From: Prochilodus magdalenae
Taxonomy: Eukaryota; Chordata; Actinopteri; Characiformes; Prochilodontidae
Length of the DNA: 64,000 nucleotides
Direction: 5' to 3'
NCBI GenBank assembly: GCA_024036415.1
Contig: JAMWET010003173.1
Location: forward strand, 2,501 to 66,500
Shown here: in pieces, positions 11,105-23,448 of the stretch
Layout: each line of letters begins with the position of its first letter
Numbering within the stretch: position 1 is the first letter of the stretch
Position numbers and translations under genes: made by a program
Notes under the pieces: generated by a model
What the model saw: only the letters and a program-made list of their open reading frames with translations
The model's database searches: none
Told to the model about the DNA's origin: nothing

Positions 11105-13230
11105 CATAAAGGAATCCATGTATGAAGAGACAGTGATGGTGCATGGATAAAGGAATGAATGGATAAATGTATAATGTTAGTGTATGGATAAAGGAATGAA
11201 AATATGAAGCTATAATGTTAGTGTATGGATAAAGGAATGAATGGATGAAGCTATAATGTTAGTGTATGGATAAAGGAATAAATATATGAAGCTATAATGT
11301 TAGTGTATGGATAAAGGAATGAATGGATGAATGTATAATGTTTGTGTATGGATAAAGGAATGAACTGATGAAGCAAGTAATTTTGGTTTATGGTTAGAGA
11401 ATGAATGGATAAAAATTTTAAGAGATGAAGGAACAGTGTTGGTATATGGATAAAGGGATGAATGGATGAAGGAACAATGATGGTGTATGGTTAAAAGAAT
11501 GAACGGATGAAGAGACAGTGTTGGTGTATGGATAAAGGAATGAATGGATGAAGCTATATTGTTAGTGTATAGATAAAGGAATGAATGGATGAATCTATAA
11601 TGTTAGTGTATGGATAAAGGAATGAATTGATGAAGCTTTAATGTTAGTGTATGGATAAAGGAATGAATGGATGAAGCTATAATGTTAGTGTATGGATAAA
11701 GGAATGAATGGATGAATCTATAATGTTAGTGTATGGATACAGGAATGAATGGATAAAGCTTTAATGTTAGTGTATGGTTAAAGGAATGAATGGATGAAGC
11801 TATAATGTTAGTGTATGGATAAAGGAATGAATGGATGAAGCTATAATGTTAGTGTATGGATAAAGGAATGAATGAACGAAGCTATAATGTTAGTGTATGG
11901 ATAAAGGAATGAATGGATGAAGCTATAATGTTAGTGTGGATAAAGGAATGAATGGATGAAGCTATAATGTTAGTGTATGGATAAAGGAATGAATGAATGA
12001 AGCTATAATGTTAGTGTATGGATAAAGGAATGAATGGATGAAGCTATAATGTTAGTGTATGGATAAAGGAATGAATGGATGAAGCTATAATGTTAGTGTG
12101 GATAAAGGAATGAATGGATGAAGCTATAATGTTAGTGTATGGATAAAGGAATGAATGAACGAAGCTATAATGTTAGTGTATGGATAAAGGAATGAATGGA
12201 TGAAGCTATAATGTTAGTGTATGGATAAAGAAATGAATGGAGGAAGCTATAATGTTAGTGTATGGATAAAGAAATGAATGGATGAAGCTATACTGTTTGT
12301 GTATGGATAAAGGAATGAATGCAAGAAGCTATAATGTTAGTGTATGGATAAAGGAATGAATGGATGAAGCTATAATGTTAGTGTATGGATAAAGGAATGA
12401 ATGGATGAAGCTATAATGTTACTGTATGGATAAAGGAATGAATTGATGAATCTATAATGTTAGTGTAAGGATAAAGGAATGAATGGAAGAAGCTATAATG
12501 TTAGTGTATGGATAAAGGAATGAATGGACGAAGCTATAATGTTAGTGTATGGATAAAGGAATGAATGAACGAAGCTATAATGTTAGTGTATGGATACAGG
12601 AATGAATGGATGAAGCTTTAATGTTAGTGTATGGATAAAGGAATGAATGAACGAAGCTATAATGTTAGTGTATGGATAAAGGAATGAATGAACGAAGCTA
12701 TAATGTTAGTGTATGGATACAGGAATGAATGGATGAAGCTATAATGTTAGTGTATGGATAAAGGAATGAATGGATGAAGCTATAATGTTAGTGTATGGAT
12801 AAAGGAATGAATGGATGAAGCTATAATGTTAGTGTATGGATAAAGGAATGAATGGATGAAGCTATAATGTTAGTGTATGGATAAAGGAATGAATGGATGA
12901 AGCTTTAATGTTAGTGTATGGATAAAGGAATGAATGAACGAACCCATAATGTTAGTGTATGGATAAAGGAATGAATGAACGAAGCTATAATGTTAGTGTA
13001 TGGATAAAGGAATGAATGAACGAAGCTATAATGTTAGTGTATGGATACAGGAATGAATGGATGAAGCTATAATGTTAGTGTATGGATAAAGGGATGAATG
13101 GATGAAGCTATAATGTTAGTGTATGGATAAAAGAATGAATGCACGAAGCTATAATGTTAGTGTATGGATAAAAGAATGAATGCACGAAGCTATAATGTTA
13201 GTGTATGGATAAAGGAATGAACAGAAAAGG
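11105..13230 (+). repeat. 41-bp minisatellite array I (about 51 copies)
   Basis: The unit joins GGAATGAATGGATGAAGCTA and TAATGTTAGTGTATGGATAAA (41 bases). Variants include GAACGAAGC, CACGAAGC and GATACAGG. Copies are most uniform in the middle and degenerate at the left edge. The same unit, diverged, forms the arrays at 14477 (inverted) and 16265. Confidence 0.95.
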
Positions 13231-13479
13231 AACAATGTTGATTGGGGGATAAGGAAGGACTTGAATAAGGAGAGAGTAGAGAAGTAAGAGAGGTGTAAAT
13301 GGGTTTTGTGTAGTGTTGGTGGGGGTTCAGCTGCAGTAACAGTAGGAGTGACTGGAACGCATTGCCACAAATAATTCACATATGCAAATTCAGCCCTGAA
13401 CCTCTTCCTGAACCCCACATCGTCTGATAGAACACGTCATCTCCAGCACACCAGAGAAGCATGAGCATGTGCATCATCC
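13231..13479. other. Right flank of array I, shared with array III
   Basis: The run GAACAGAAAAGGAACAATGTTG-like through GAGAGGGTAGAGAAGTGAG-like is found beyond the right end of array I and again at 16755-16845 beyond array III. The two arrays are therefore paralogous loci rather than independent amplifications. Confidence 0.7.
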
Positions 13480-14060
13480 TCACAGTGAGAGCCAGAGAAA
13501 TGATACTAACCGCATCACAATGCTGGCGGGAAACACAAAGTCGGGTACGCATAGGTAATTTTTTCTAAGGCTGTGTCTTACATTTCAAGAAACTCCCTGG
13601 ACAATAAACTGGTAGTAGGTAATGCGGATGGCACTGCATGAGGATAATGGGCTATAAATACCTATGGGGTGTGAGGGATGGGATCCAAAGTATGAGAAGA
13701 GGTGCTACAGTGCAGTGAATGAATCGTTCCATGCAGATGTTAATGACTGGCTAAACAGAGTGACTGCATGTGGGCGTGGCTAAAGACCATAGTATGAAGG
13801 AAGTAGCTGAATCTGCAGGTGTATGGAAGCGTACGGTCGTTTGGGTCTACCAGCAGTGGCTAAAATCCCAGTCTACAGGGAATTCTCCCTGGAATTGTGC
13901 CAGGGAAGGTATCCACCACATCTGGAACCAGCTGGTTAATTCTTTGATTCAGCAGTGTCTGAACACTGATGTGGCCTACATCCAGAAACCTGTCTAGTCC
14001 ATGCCACATCCAGTCACAGCTGTTATTCATGCTCGTGGAGACATGCTAGTAGACACACTT
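13480..14060 (+). mobile_element. Tc1-like element TcB, copy 2 (fullest)
   Basis: A non-coding 5' part (GGTGTGAGGGATGGGATCC word, GAAGAGGTGCTACAGTGCAG word) is followed at about 13770 by an open segment: KDHSMKEVAESAGVWKRTV, YQQWLKSQSTGNSPWNCARE, then directly a C-terminal tail. The DDE core of a Tc1 transposase is missing, so the element is an internally deleted derivative that could only move with help in trans. Confidence 0.75.
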
Positions 14061-14476
14061 GGGCCATTATTCTTTAAATGGTCACCGAATTTTTTAGCAC
14101 TGCATATATACTGCAGATTAAGTGCTAATAAAATTTTAGCCTCAGTCGTTTCTCTCGACCTTCAGTCCATTTAACACGGTTGTAAAGAGTTTGTAGGTCA
14201 AATTGGAATCTGAAGATCATCATAAAGAGGTGAAGATGTCTCCCGTATCCCCTGGGCAGCAGCAGCACTGCCACAGAGCATCAGGCCTTTTAAATAAGCA
14301 GCCATGTGTGAAGGGACTCCTTAGAGAGCAGAGATCACACAGATAAAAGCTTACCCACTTTTATCATCTCACGCTTCATAAGCACCACTAGCTTTTCTCC
14401 GCTGCCCCCACGTCAGGGCTTTACGAGACTGGATATCTCAGTGATCGCACTGATACACATGTTCATGAATCCAGAT
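14061..14476. other. No gene seen
   Basis: Unique-looking sequence with a CAGCAGCAGCACTGCC word near 14265. No supported exon. Confidence 0.35.
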
Positions 14477-15765
14477 ACCATATACCAACCATACACCAAC
14501 ACTGTCCCTTCCTCCATTCATTCCTATATCCATACACCAACACTCTTCCTTCCTCCATTCATTCCTATATTCATACACCAACACTGTCCCTTCCTCTATT
14601 CATTCATTCCTGTATCCATACACCAACACTGTCCCTTCCTCCATTCATTCTTATATCCATACACCAACACTGTCCCTTCCTCCATTCATTCCTATATCCA
14701 TACACCAACACTGTCATTTATTTCCTTCCTACACCAACATTCATTCTCCTATATCCATACACCAACACTGTCCCTTCTTCCATTCCCTTCCTCCATTCAT
14801 TCCTATATCCATACACCAACACTGTCCCTTCCTCCATTCATTCCTATATCCATACACCAACACTGTCCCTTCCTCCATTCATTCCTGTATCCATACACCA
14901 ACACTGTCCCTTCCTCCATTCATTCCTATATCCATACACCAACACTGTCCCTTCCTCCATTCATTCCTATATCCATACACCAACACTGTCCCTTCCTCCA
15001 TTCATTCCTATATCCATACACCAACACTGTCCCTTCCTCCATTCATTCCTGTATCCATACACCAACACTGTCCCTTCCTCCATTTATTCCTATACACCAT
15101 ACATATCCATTACACCAACAACACGTGCCTTCCTCCATTCATTCCTATATCCATACACCAACACTGTCCCTTCCTCCATTCATTCCTATACCCATACACC
15201 AACACTGTCCCTTCCTCCATTCATTCCTATATCCATACACCAACACTGTCCCTTCCTCCATTCATTCCTATATCCATACACCAACACTGTCCCTTCCTCC
15301 ATTCATTCCTGTATCCATACACCAACACTGTCCCTCCCTCCATTTATTCCTATATCCATACACCAACACCGTGCCTTCCTCCATTCATTCCTATATCCAT
15401 ACACCAACACTGTCCCTTCCTCCATTCATTCCTATATCCATACACCAACACTGTCCCTTCCTCCATTCATTCCTATATCCATACACCAACACTGTCCCTT
15501 CCTCCATTCATTCCTATATCCATACACCAACACTGTCCCTTCCTCCATTCATTCCTGTATCCATACACCAACACTGTCCCTTCCTCCATTCATTCCTGTA
15601 TCCATACACCAACACTGTCCCTTCCTCCATTCATTCCTATATCCATACACCAACACTGTCCCTTCCTCCATTCATTCCTGTATCTATACACCAACACTGT
15701 GTATGGATACAGGAATGAATAGAGGAAGGGACAGTGTTGGTGTATGGTTGGTGCATGGACAGCAG
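14477..15765 (-). repeat. 41-bp minisatellite array II, inverted (about 30 copies)
   Basis: The unit as written is CATTCATTCCTATATCCATA plus CACCAACACTGTCCCTTCCTC. Its reverse complement aligns with the array I and III unit (GGAATGAATG, GTTRGTGTATGGATA). The 41-base unit has no stop in any plus-strand frame, which yields a spurious 425-codon open frame. At about 15695 the orientation flips, so one unit at 15695-15760 reads forward. Confidence 0.95.
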
Positions 15766-16084
15766 CCCTTAAGTACCTGGTTTCAAATTCTGAAGTTATT
15801 CAAAGAAGCAAGTCAACTGTCTCAGCACCAGCATAGCAGAGTACAAATATGAAACACTAGTAGCACCATGCTTCTTCATTCATTACAGATACTTCATTAA
15901 TCTGAGTCATTATTTAAAAATCTCAGAAGCATAAAGCATCATAAAATAACAAGTTACTTTTTCAAATTGAGAAGCATTCGCAGTATGAGATCACGCCTGG
16001 CTCCATGCAACTACCTCAGTGTGTGGAAAATGTGGAAAGCTTTTGGTGCCCCCATCTTAAGGTCAATGACAAAAATCGTCAGCT
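15766..16084. other. No gene seen
   Basis: AT-rich spacer between array II and the left half of TcB copy 3. No exon or repeat is recognised. Confidence 0.35.
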
Positions 16085-17005
16085 TCCTTGTCTAAGTTGG
16101 TAGTAACTTCAGGCTCCTGCAGATGGTGCTGCACAAGCGTAATGGGACAATAAACACCTGTGGGGTGTGAGTGATGGGATTCATTGCGAAGAGGTGGTAC
16201 AGTGCAGGGAATGTCTTGTTCTGTGTGTGGAACCAAAGCAGATGGTAATGATTGGCTACAGGGGGGACAGTAAAAGGGACAGTGTTGGTGTATGGATATA
16301 GGAATAACCAATAGAAGGATGGGTATAGGAAGGGACAGTGTTGGTGTATGGATATAGGAATGAATGGAGGAATGGACAGTGTTGGTGTATGGATAAAGAA
16401 ATAACCAATAGAAGGATGGATATAGAAAGGGACAGTATTGGTGTATGTATACATGAATGAATGGAGGAAGGGACAGTGTTGGTGTATGTATACAGGAATG
16501 AATGGAGGAAGGGACAGTGTTGGTGTATGTATACAGGAATGAATGGAGGAATGGATAGTGTTGGTGTATGGATATAGGAATGAATGGAGGAATGGACAGT
16601 GTTGGTGTATGGATAAAGGAATAACCAATAGAAGCATGGATATAGGAAGGGACAGTGTTGGTGTATGTATACAGGAATGAATGGAGGAAGGGACAGTGTT
16701 GGTGTATGGATATAGGAAAGAAGGGACAAAGCTATAATGTTAGTGTATGGATAAAGGAATGAACAGAAAAAGGAACAATGTTGGTTGGGGGAAAAAAGGA
16801 AAGACTTTAATAAAGAGAGGGTAGAGAAGTGAGGGAAGTGGTTTGTACGTCCCAAAGACCATAGTGTAAACGAAGTAGCTGAATCTGCAGGTGTATGGAA
16901 GCGTATGGTCCTACAGGTGTACCAGCAGTGGCTAAAATCCCAGTCTACAGGGAATTCTGCTCGGAATTTTGCCAGGGGAAGCATGCACCAAATCTGGCCC
17001 AACTT
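16085..17005 (+). mobile_element. TcB copy 3, split by minisatellite III
   Basis: 16085-16260 matches the 5' part of TcB and ends at GATTGGCTA. 16850-17005 matches the helix-turn-helix part (AAGACCATAG, GAAGTAGCTGAATCTGCAGG). The 41-bp array and its right flank occupy exactly the gap between these halves. This is the same breakpoint word at which copy 1 abuts array I. Confidence 0.75.
16262..16765 (+). repeat. 41-bp minisatellite array III (about 12 copies)
   Basis: Units read GGGACAGTGTTGGTGTATGG, ATATAGGAATGAATGGAGGAA and diverged variants, some with an extra AATAACCAATAGAAG insertion. The last units switch to the array I sequence type (AAGCTATAATGTTAGTGTAT). Confidence 0.9.
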
Positions 17006-17696
17006 CAATGTATGTTCAGAGATCTGCCTTCGCCTATTTTTATTATCGTCATTACAGAACAGTGAAGTGGATGGACAACGGGTCATAATATCACTCAACA
17101 CATGACCTACAATAGCTGTTGTGAAAATCTGTGCAGCAGCAATTCCAAAGAACGCTTGAAAAAGCTTTATGTAACCCTCTTGGAGGACAATTTGCTGGGA
17201 ATTGCAGTCCACTTTTTGAGAGAACTCTCAAACGACTCTGCTGCTGCTTTTACCATTACCGCTTCTCTCTCGTACGCATTTCAGTGTTACAACCCTGCGT
17301 TTTCCTAGAGTGCATTTTGCCCTATTATTTGACCGAGTTCTCTGAGAAGGCCATGACCACCAGCTGATCTCCTAGGTCTACTTTCAGTGCCTCCTGCAAC
17401 AAAGCCCATGCTTGTATCCCCAGAAAAATACAGACAAGACGCTATTTCAAGAGGAGACAGACGTGAAACAATAATGAAAGGAGCAGTTAAAGCCGCCTAT
17501 TCAGCTGCGAGTGAACTCCCTAAAGCACCGTTTGGTTTTCTGAACTCTTGTTATGCTGTTGAGGGTTAAACAACATGCAAAGAGGGGCACAAATATATAA
17601 ACCTTATAACAGCAGCAGCACCCTATACACCTCCATATATGCAGTATGAGCAGAACAGTATCATATTCAACCCACTTTCCCCCTGTTCCTCCATGG
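17006..17696. other. No confirmed gene
   Basis: Several overlapping short open frames (17102-17569) have no splice sites or motifs that I can support. Dispersed repeat REP1 begins just after. Confidence 0.35.
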
Positions 17697-18240
17697 TCAG
17701 GACCACCACAGAGCAGGTATTATGGGCTGGTGGATCATTCTCAGCAGTGCTGTGACACTGATGTGGTGGTGGTGTGTTAGTGTGTGTTGTGCTGAGGTGA
17801 GTGGATCAGAGACAGCAGTGCCCGCTGGACACCTCAGTGTCACCGCTGGACTGAGAATCGTTCACCAACCTACAGCCAACAGCGTCCTGTGGGCAGTGTC
17901 CTGTGAGCAGGGTCCTGTGGGCAGCTTCCTGTGAGCAGGGTCCTGTGGGCAGGGTGATGTGACCACTAATGAAGAACTAGAGGATGACCTAATAGAGTGG
18001 ACAGTAAGTGGACACAGCACTGCTGTGTCTGATCCACTCACACCAGCACAACGCACACTACATCAGTGTCATTGCAGTGCTGAGAATGATCCACCACCTG
18101 CTCTGTGGTGGTCCTGTGGGCGTCCTGACCACTGAAGAACAGGGTAATACAGTATACAGGGAAACAAATGGACTACAGTCTGGAACTGTAGAACTACAGA
18201 GTGCTCCTATATGGTCAGTGGAGCTGATAAAATGGACATA
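17697..18240 (+). repeat. REP1 dispersed repeat, fullest copy
   Basis: Contains internal inverted pieces. CAGAGCAGGTATTATGGGCT near 17712 and the TGATCCACCACCTGCTCTGT region near 18090 are reverse complements, as are the CACTGATGTGGTGGTGG and CACTACATCAGTGTCATTGC regions. Other copies lie at 8583, 20185 and 34075. The family is a common type in fish genomes, but I cannot name it securely. Confidence 0.7.
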
Positions 18241-18399
18241 TTTATTTAGAAAAATACATTTACAAAAATCAACCATGTATGTCATTTAATATATTTCGCC
18301 ATTGTGAGAACTCATATATGCATGCCCCTTGGCATTTAGATTATGTGGAAATTCATTGATCAATGCGCACAAAGAAATGGTCCAAAATTACAAGATCTG

Positions 18400-18690
18400 G
18401 TTACATGGACTAACATTGATAGTCAAGTATGTACCAAGTTACGATTTTGGAAGGTATGGCACTAACATTGTATATATATGTATATACTGTAGACATATGT
18501 ATATACTTGGATATATGTATATATGGATAAATATCATACTGTGGTACATCAAGAGTGTATGTGGTCTATCAGGATATGTACTGGTTCAGACTCTCATCAG
18601 TTGGAACTGTTAAGTGTGAACCTGTAGAGTCTTTAAGATCACCAACACCATCCATTCAGTTGGGTGTGTCTAAACCTTTGACTGGTAATG
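18400..18690 (+). mobile_element. MITE-D copy 1 (3' half)
   Basis: A GGTCTATCAGGATATGTACT word, AGTCTTTAAGATCA and a terminal TCTAAACCTTTGACTGGTA match the elements at 41232-41875 and, in reverse, 53675-54075. The terminus resembles the widespread fish AGTCAAAAGTTT-type inverted repeat. Confidence 0.6.
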
Positions 18691-18800
<110 letters not shown>

Positions 18801-19099
18801 TCTAGATAAGTGTGGGTGTGTATAAGTGTGGGTGTGTATGTGTATGTCACTTTCACTATATACATATATATATAGTGAAAGTGAAAAATCATGAATGGAA
18901 AAAAGATAGGAAGTGTTCCAGCAGTGATTAAATATTAGAATACTTTATGAATATGTCTTGAAATATTGTTTCTAAAAATAGTTTTCTCTGCAGTTTATAC
19001 GGTTGAAATCTGCATGCGTTATTTTGACAAGTGATCCCAAACTTTTGATCACTACTGCATTCCTGTAAAACGACAACTACAGCTCTGCCTGTGCCTATA

Positions 19100-19131
<32 letters not shown>

Positions 19132-19148
19132 CGAGCGAAATCTCTTAC
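18801..19148. other. No gene; AT-rich hairpin and (CAA)n tract
   Basis: 18847-18883 is a near-perfect palindrome (TCACTTTCACTATATA against TATATAGTGAAAGTGA). A (CAA)n tract lies at about 19104-19131. Otherwise unremarkable. Confidence 0.6.
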
Positions 19149-19209
19149 CATCAATGTAGATCTCTCCCAGTCACGGGTCTCCCTCTGTAGCACTTTGCTC
19201 AGAGCGTTT
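19149..19209 (-). CDS. Candidate 61-nt coding exon, unknown gene
   Basis: On the minus strand the acceptor CTGCTGTCTTACAG and the donor GTAAGAGA bound a segment with one open frame, reading NALSKVLQRETRDWERSTLM. The composition looks like real coding sequence, and both splice signals are good. An alternative upstream acceptor at 19249 would make a 101-nt exon that is closed in all three frames. No partner exon or family is recognised. Confidence 0.3.
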
Positions 19210-19249
19210 CTGTAAGACAGCAGTCTTGCCCGTGCCACGGTTCAGGTTC

Positions 19250-19634
19250 CTGTGAGTGAGAATGGCTCATCAGCGTTCACTCTGGAGGACTGAGAGCGGA
19301 CGAGGTGTGAAAGGAGTTGCTGGGTGATCCTGATGCTTTGGCTGCCTGCACTGCTTGGCCCCCTAAGAAGCTCTGAGACGCCCACTGAGAGCAGGGAGGC
19401 ATGAGCCCCTTTAACACCCCGCCTGCAGCTGCTAACTAGACTCGGCAGAGCAGTCAGAGCATGATCCCAGCGCCGCCTCTTCTTAGTGGAGAGGAGCTTC
19501 AAATCATAATTCCACTGTAATTTATGCAGTAACGTCACTGTGGTAACAAATTAGCATGGCCAGATTAAGGCGGTCTGGTGCTCCTGGGCATTTACGATAT
19601 GGTGCACTGTCTTGTCATGAGTCATGAGACCAAA
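19250..19634. other. GC-richer stretch beside candidate exon
   Basis: Moderately GC-rich, single-copy-looking DNA with no supported exon. It could be intron or promoter of the gene containing the adjacent candidate exon. Confidence 0.25.
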
Positions 19635-20178
19635 AGGTACATGAAGTATCCCAGTATTTATTGAGCCCCACATATAGAAGTAGTGTCTCTCAGTAACGCA
19701 AACACGCCAGACCTCTCAGTATGGAGTTGTAGAGGTTCCTTCTGGTGTAGCTTGAATATTCTCAAACGATTCCTGCAGATTGTGTGGTAGGGGTGGAGGT
19801 TGAGTGACACCATGTGATGCATGGCAACAAACTGTAGCTTGGTGCTGACCATGGTGCCTCTACACACAGATTTGTTGGTCGTCTCCACCAAGACAAAAAA
19901 CGCGGGACTCGTCACTGAAGATGACCTGCTGCCATTCTGAGTCACTCCATGACAGTCTGGCACGACACCATTGCAGTCCTTGTTGACGTTGACGTGGTGT
20001 TAAGTGCAGTTGTTGTAACAGTCTGTGTGGAAATAGTGCTGGGTCGTGAAGCAGTGTGCCAATGGTGCTGGCACTAACACTCATAGAGGACACCACTGCA
20101 CGTTGAGTGTCTGCAATCGTGGCTGTTGGGTCAGTCAGGTACAGCGATAAGGCCCATTCTTGTTTACCACTCGTCTTG
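19635..20178 (-). mobile_element. TcA copy 3, internally deleted
   Basis: The minus strand encodes LTDPTATIADTQRAVVSSM, then a STIGTLLHD-like segment, WSDSEWQQVIFSDESRVFCL around the first catalytic Asp, and then the shared deletion junction. This is the best-preserved N-terminal half of the family in the window. Stops and frameshifts make it inactive. Confidence 0.8.
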
Positions 20179-20181
20179 TAC

Positions 20182-20478
20182 TTTGGGAGTTGGTCATCCT
20201 CTCCTTCATCAGTGGTCACAGGACGCTGCCCACAGGACGCTGTTGGCTGGATAGTTTTGGTCGGTGGACGATTCTCAGTCCAGCAGTGGCACTGAGGTGT
20301 CATGAGAATGATGCTCCACCTACACAATACCTGCTCTGTGGTGGTCCTGGGGGGGGTCCTGACCACTGAAGGAGACTGGACTATTACAGTATACACAGAA
20401 ACAGATGGACGACAGTCTGTAACTGTAGAACTACAAAGTCCTATATGGTAGATGGAGATGATAAAATGGATATACTGT
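20182..20478 (-). repeat. REP1 dispersed repeat copy
   Basis: GTCACAGGACGCTGCCCACA, CTGCTCTGTGGTGGTCCTG and AACTGTAGAACTACAAAGT words match the copy at 17697-18240. It directly abuts TcA copy 3. Confidence 0.6.
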
Positions 20479-21537
20479 ATCTGTGCATCCCAACATTATT
20501 GGAAACGGCTGTAGTATCCTTTCGTGAGAAAAACGTCTGGTTCCATTCAACACCACTGTGAACAAATCTGACATGGTTTTCCTTAGATGGAGTGAAACTA
20601 TGGAAACCCCTTTTGCTGATGTATCTTGAAGGTGGTAGGACCTTAGCTTATTTTTAGCTGGTCGCTGTAGAAGGACAGCAGATAGCCAGTGTTATTGGTA
20701 GAAAGCTGAAAATCATGTCTCTATTTATTGGTCGGAATGGTATGTTGAATGGTATGCACTGGTGGAGGATAGAGTGTATTTGCGTAATGCATGGTGGGTA
20801 TTGTAATGAGGTATGCAAAATACATCAATTGTATATGTGTCGAACAGACGAGGCTAGGCAAAAAATGATGAATAACATACTGAACGGCCTTTTAAATAGG
20901 CATGTACTCCCCTAGTAACGCAGTAACTTCCATATCGATGTTGAAGAAGACGAGCAAGGGTCATAAGGACAAAGAGTCAATGATTTGAACTAGCTGCATC
21001 ATGGCAAAGGGCTGAATTGGCCTTTTAACTGTCCCTGGGGGAATGATTGGGCTTTTAGTAGCTTCACTTGTCATGGCTCTTTTAAAGGCTAGAAGGAAAT
21101 GGTGACTTGTAAAGGTCAGTGCTAATTGATCAGGTGATTGCTGATTATTGACCGCCTCGTATCATCTGATGATCCAAAATCCAAAGGGTCTGACTCTAAA
21201 AACACAACAGTCAAAGAGAACAGTGAAACCGAAGCTACACAAAAGCTGCAACCTCATCTAGATAGCCAAGTGATCCTCATCATCTGTTTAGGTAGGTGGT
21301 CCCTGCAGGATGTCTGGTATTTGGAGGGTCAAAGCATTACGTGGAATTTAGCCGTCAAATATGTTATAGCATCTATCAGCATCCAACTGAGCCCTGGGTG
21401 ATTTAGAAGGCCAGACTGATAGCAGGGTTTGAATTCACTGCCCAGTGGTGGCTATGTTTTAGAGACAGGGTGTTTGTAGTATATGGTTCTCCTTGAGCTG
21501 CAGTGTAATGTTGACCACCATGAAAACTTCTGAGGCG
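20479..21537. other. No confirmed gene
   Basis: Starts with a CATCCCAACATTATTGGAA word resembling the terminal repeat of a common fish MITE, and a fragment of MITE-C near 20535. The remainder to 21537 is unassigned, and its short open frames lack motifs. Confidence 0.35.
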
Positions 21538-23342
21538 CATTACACTTACTGAGTTACTGTACACCGACACACTACTTACATTACACTAACACATTACACT
21601 TACTGAGTTACTGTACACCGACACACTACTTACATTACACTAACACATTACACTTACTGAGTTACTGTACACCAACACGCTACTTACAGCACACTAACAC
21701 ATTACACTTACTGAGTTACTGTACACCAACACACTACTTACAGTACACTAACGCATTACACTTACTGAGCTACTGTACACCAACACACTACGTACAGTAC
21801 ACTAACACATTACACTTACTGAGTTACTGTACACCAACACGCTACTTAAAATACACTAACACATTACACTTACTGAGTTACTGTACACCAACACACTACT
21901 TACATTACACTAACACATTACACTTACTGAGTTACTGTACACCAACACACTACTTACAGTACACTAACACATTACACTTACTGAGTTACTGTACACCAAC
22001 ACGCTACTTACAGTACACTAACACATTGCACTTACTGAGTTACTGTACACCAACACGCTACTTACAGTACACTAACACATTGCACTTACTGAGTTACTGT
22101 ACACCAACACGCTACTTACAGTACACTAACACATTACACTTACTGAGTTACTGTACACCAACACGCTACTTACAGTACACTAACACATTACACTTACTGA
22201 GTTACTGTACACCAACACGCTACTTACAGTACACTAACACATTACACTTACTGAGTTACTGTACACCAACACACTACTTACAGTACACTAACACACTACA
22301 CTTACTGAGTTACTGTACACCAACACACTGCTTACAGCACACTAACGCATTACACTTACTGAGTTACTGTACACCAACACACTACATACAGTACACTAAC
22401 GCATTACACTTACTGAGTTACTGTACACCAACACTCTACATACAGTACACTAACACATTACACTTACTGAGTTACTGTACACCAACACACTGCTTACAGC
22501 ACACTAACACATTACACTTACTGAGTTACTGTACACCAACACGCTACTTACAGTACACTAACACATTACACTTACTGAGTTACTGTACACCAACACGCTA
22601 CTTACAGTACACTAACACATTACACTTACTGAGTTACTGTACACCAACACGCTACTTACAGTACACTAACACATTGCACTTACTGAGTTACTGTACACCA
22701 ACACACTACTTACAGTACACTAACACATTGCACTTACTGAGTTACTGTACACCAACACACTACTTACAGTACACTAACACACTACACTTACTGAGTTACT
22801 GTACACCAACACGCTACTTACAGTACACTAACACATTACACTTACTGAGTTACTGTACACCAACACGCTACTTACAGTACACTAACACATTACACTTACT
22901 GAGTTACTGTACACCAACACACTACTTACAGTACACTAACACATTACACTTACTGAGTTACTGTACACCAACACACTACTTACAGTACACTAACACACTA
23001 CACTTACTGAGTTACTGTACACCAACACACTACTTACAGTACACTAACACACTACACTCACTGAGTTACTGTACACCAACACACTACTTACAGTACACTA
23101 ACGCATTACACTCACTGAGTTACTGTACACCAACACACTGCTTACAGTACACTAACGCATCACACTTACTGAGTTACTGTACACCAACACGCTACTTACA
23201 GTACACTAACGCATCACACTTACTGAGTTACTGTACACCAACACGCTACTTACAGTACACTAACACATTACACTTACTGAGTTACTGTACACCAACACGC
23301 TACTTAGAGTACACTAACACATTACACTCACTGAGTTACTGA
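21538..23342 (+). repeat. 54-bp minisatellite (about 33 copies)
   Basis: The unit joins CACTTACTGAGTTACTGTAC, ACCAACACGCTACTTACAGT and ACACTAACACATTA. As 54 is 18 codons, a 438-codon open frame results with an 18-residue period. It has no flanking exon signals, and variation is not synonymous-biased (for example TRYLQ, THCLQ and THYIQ variants). I treat it as non-coding. Confidence 0.95.
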
Positions 23343-23403
23343 AGGAAAAATCTCCTGATGTCTCTTCTATTTATAGGTGCCAAGTCCAAAACATAGTGGC
23401 ATA

Positions 23404-23448
23404 AACAAAATATCATTGTGTGTGCTAATCACACAACGATATTTTGTG
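23404..23448. repeat. Hairpin abutting a SINE
   Basis: ACAAAATATCATTGTGTG and CACACAACGATATTTTGT form arms of 18 bases with one mismatch around a seven-base loop, ending exactly where the SINE starts. Confidence 0.75.

Noticed and set aside
11105..13230. CRISPR-like array
   Set aside because: Units are contiguous tandem repeats without unique spacers, and the genome is vertebrate.
14441..15718. 425-codon open frame
   Set aside because: It is the 41-bp minisatellite, which has no stop in any plus frame. The frame shifts each unit, and there are no splice or start signals.
22026..23342. 438-codon open frame with an 18-residue repeat
   Set aside because: It is the 54-bp minisatellite; openness follows from period divisibility by three. 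Composition is odd and no flanking exon signals exist.
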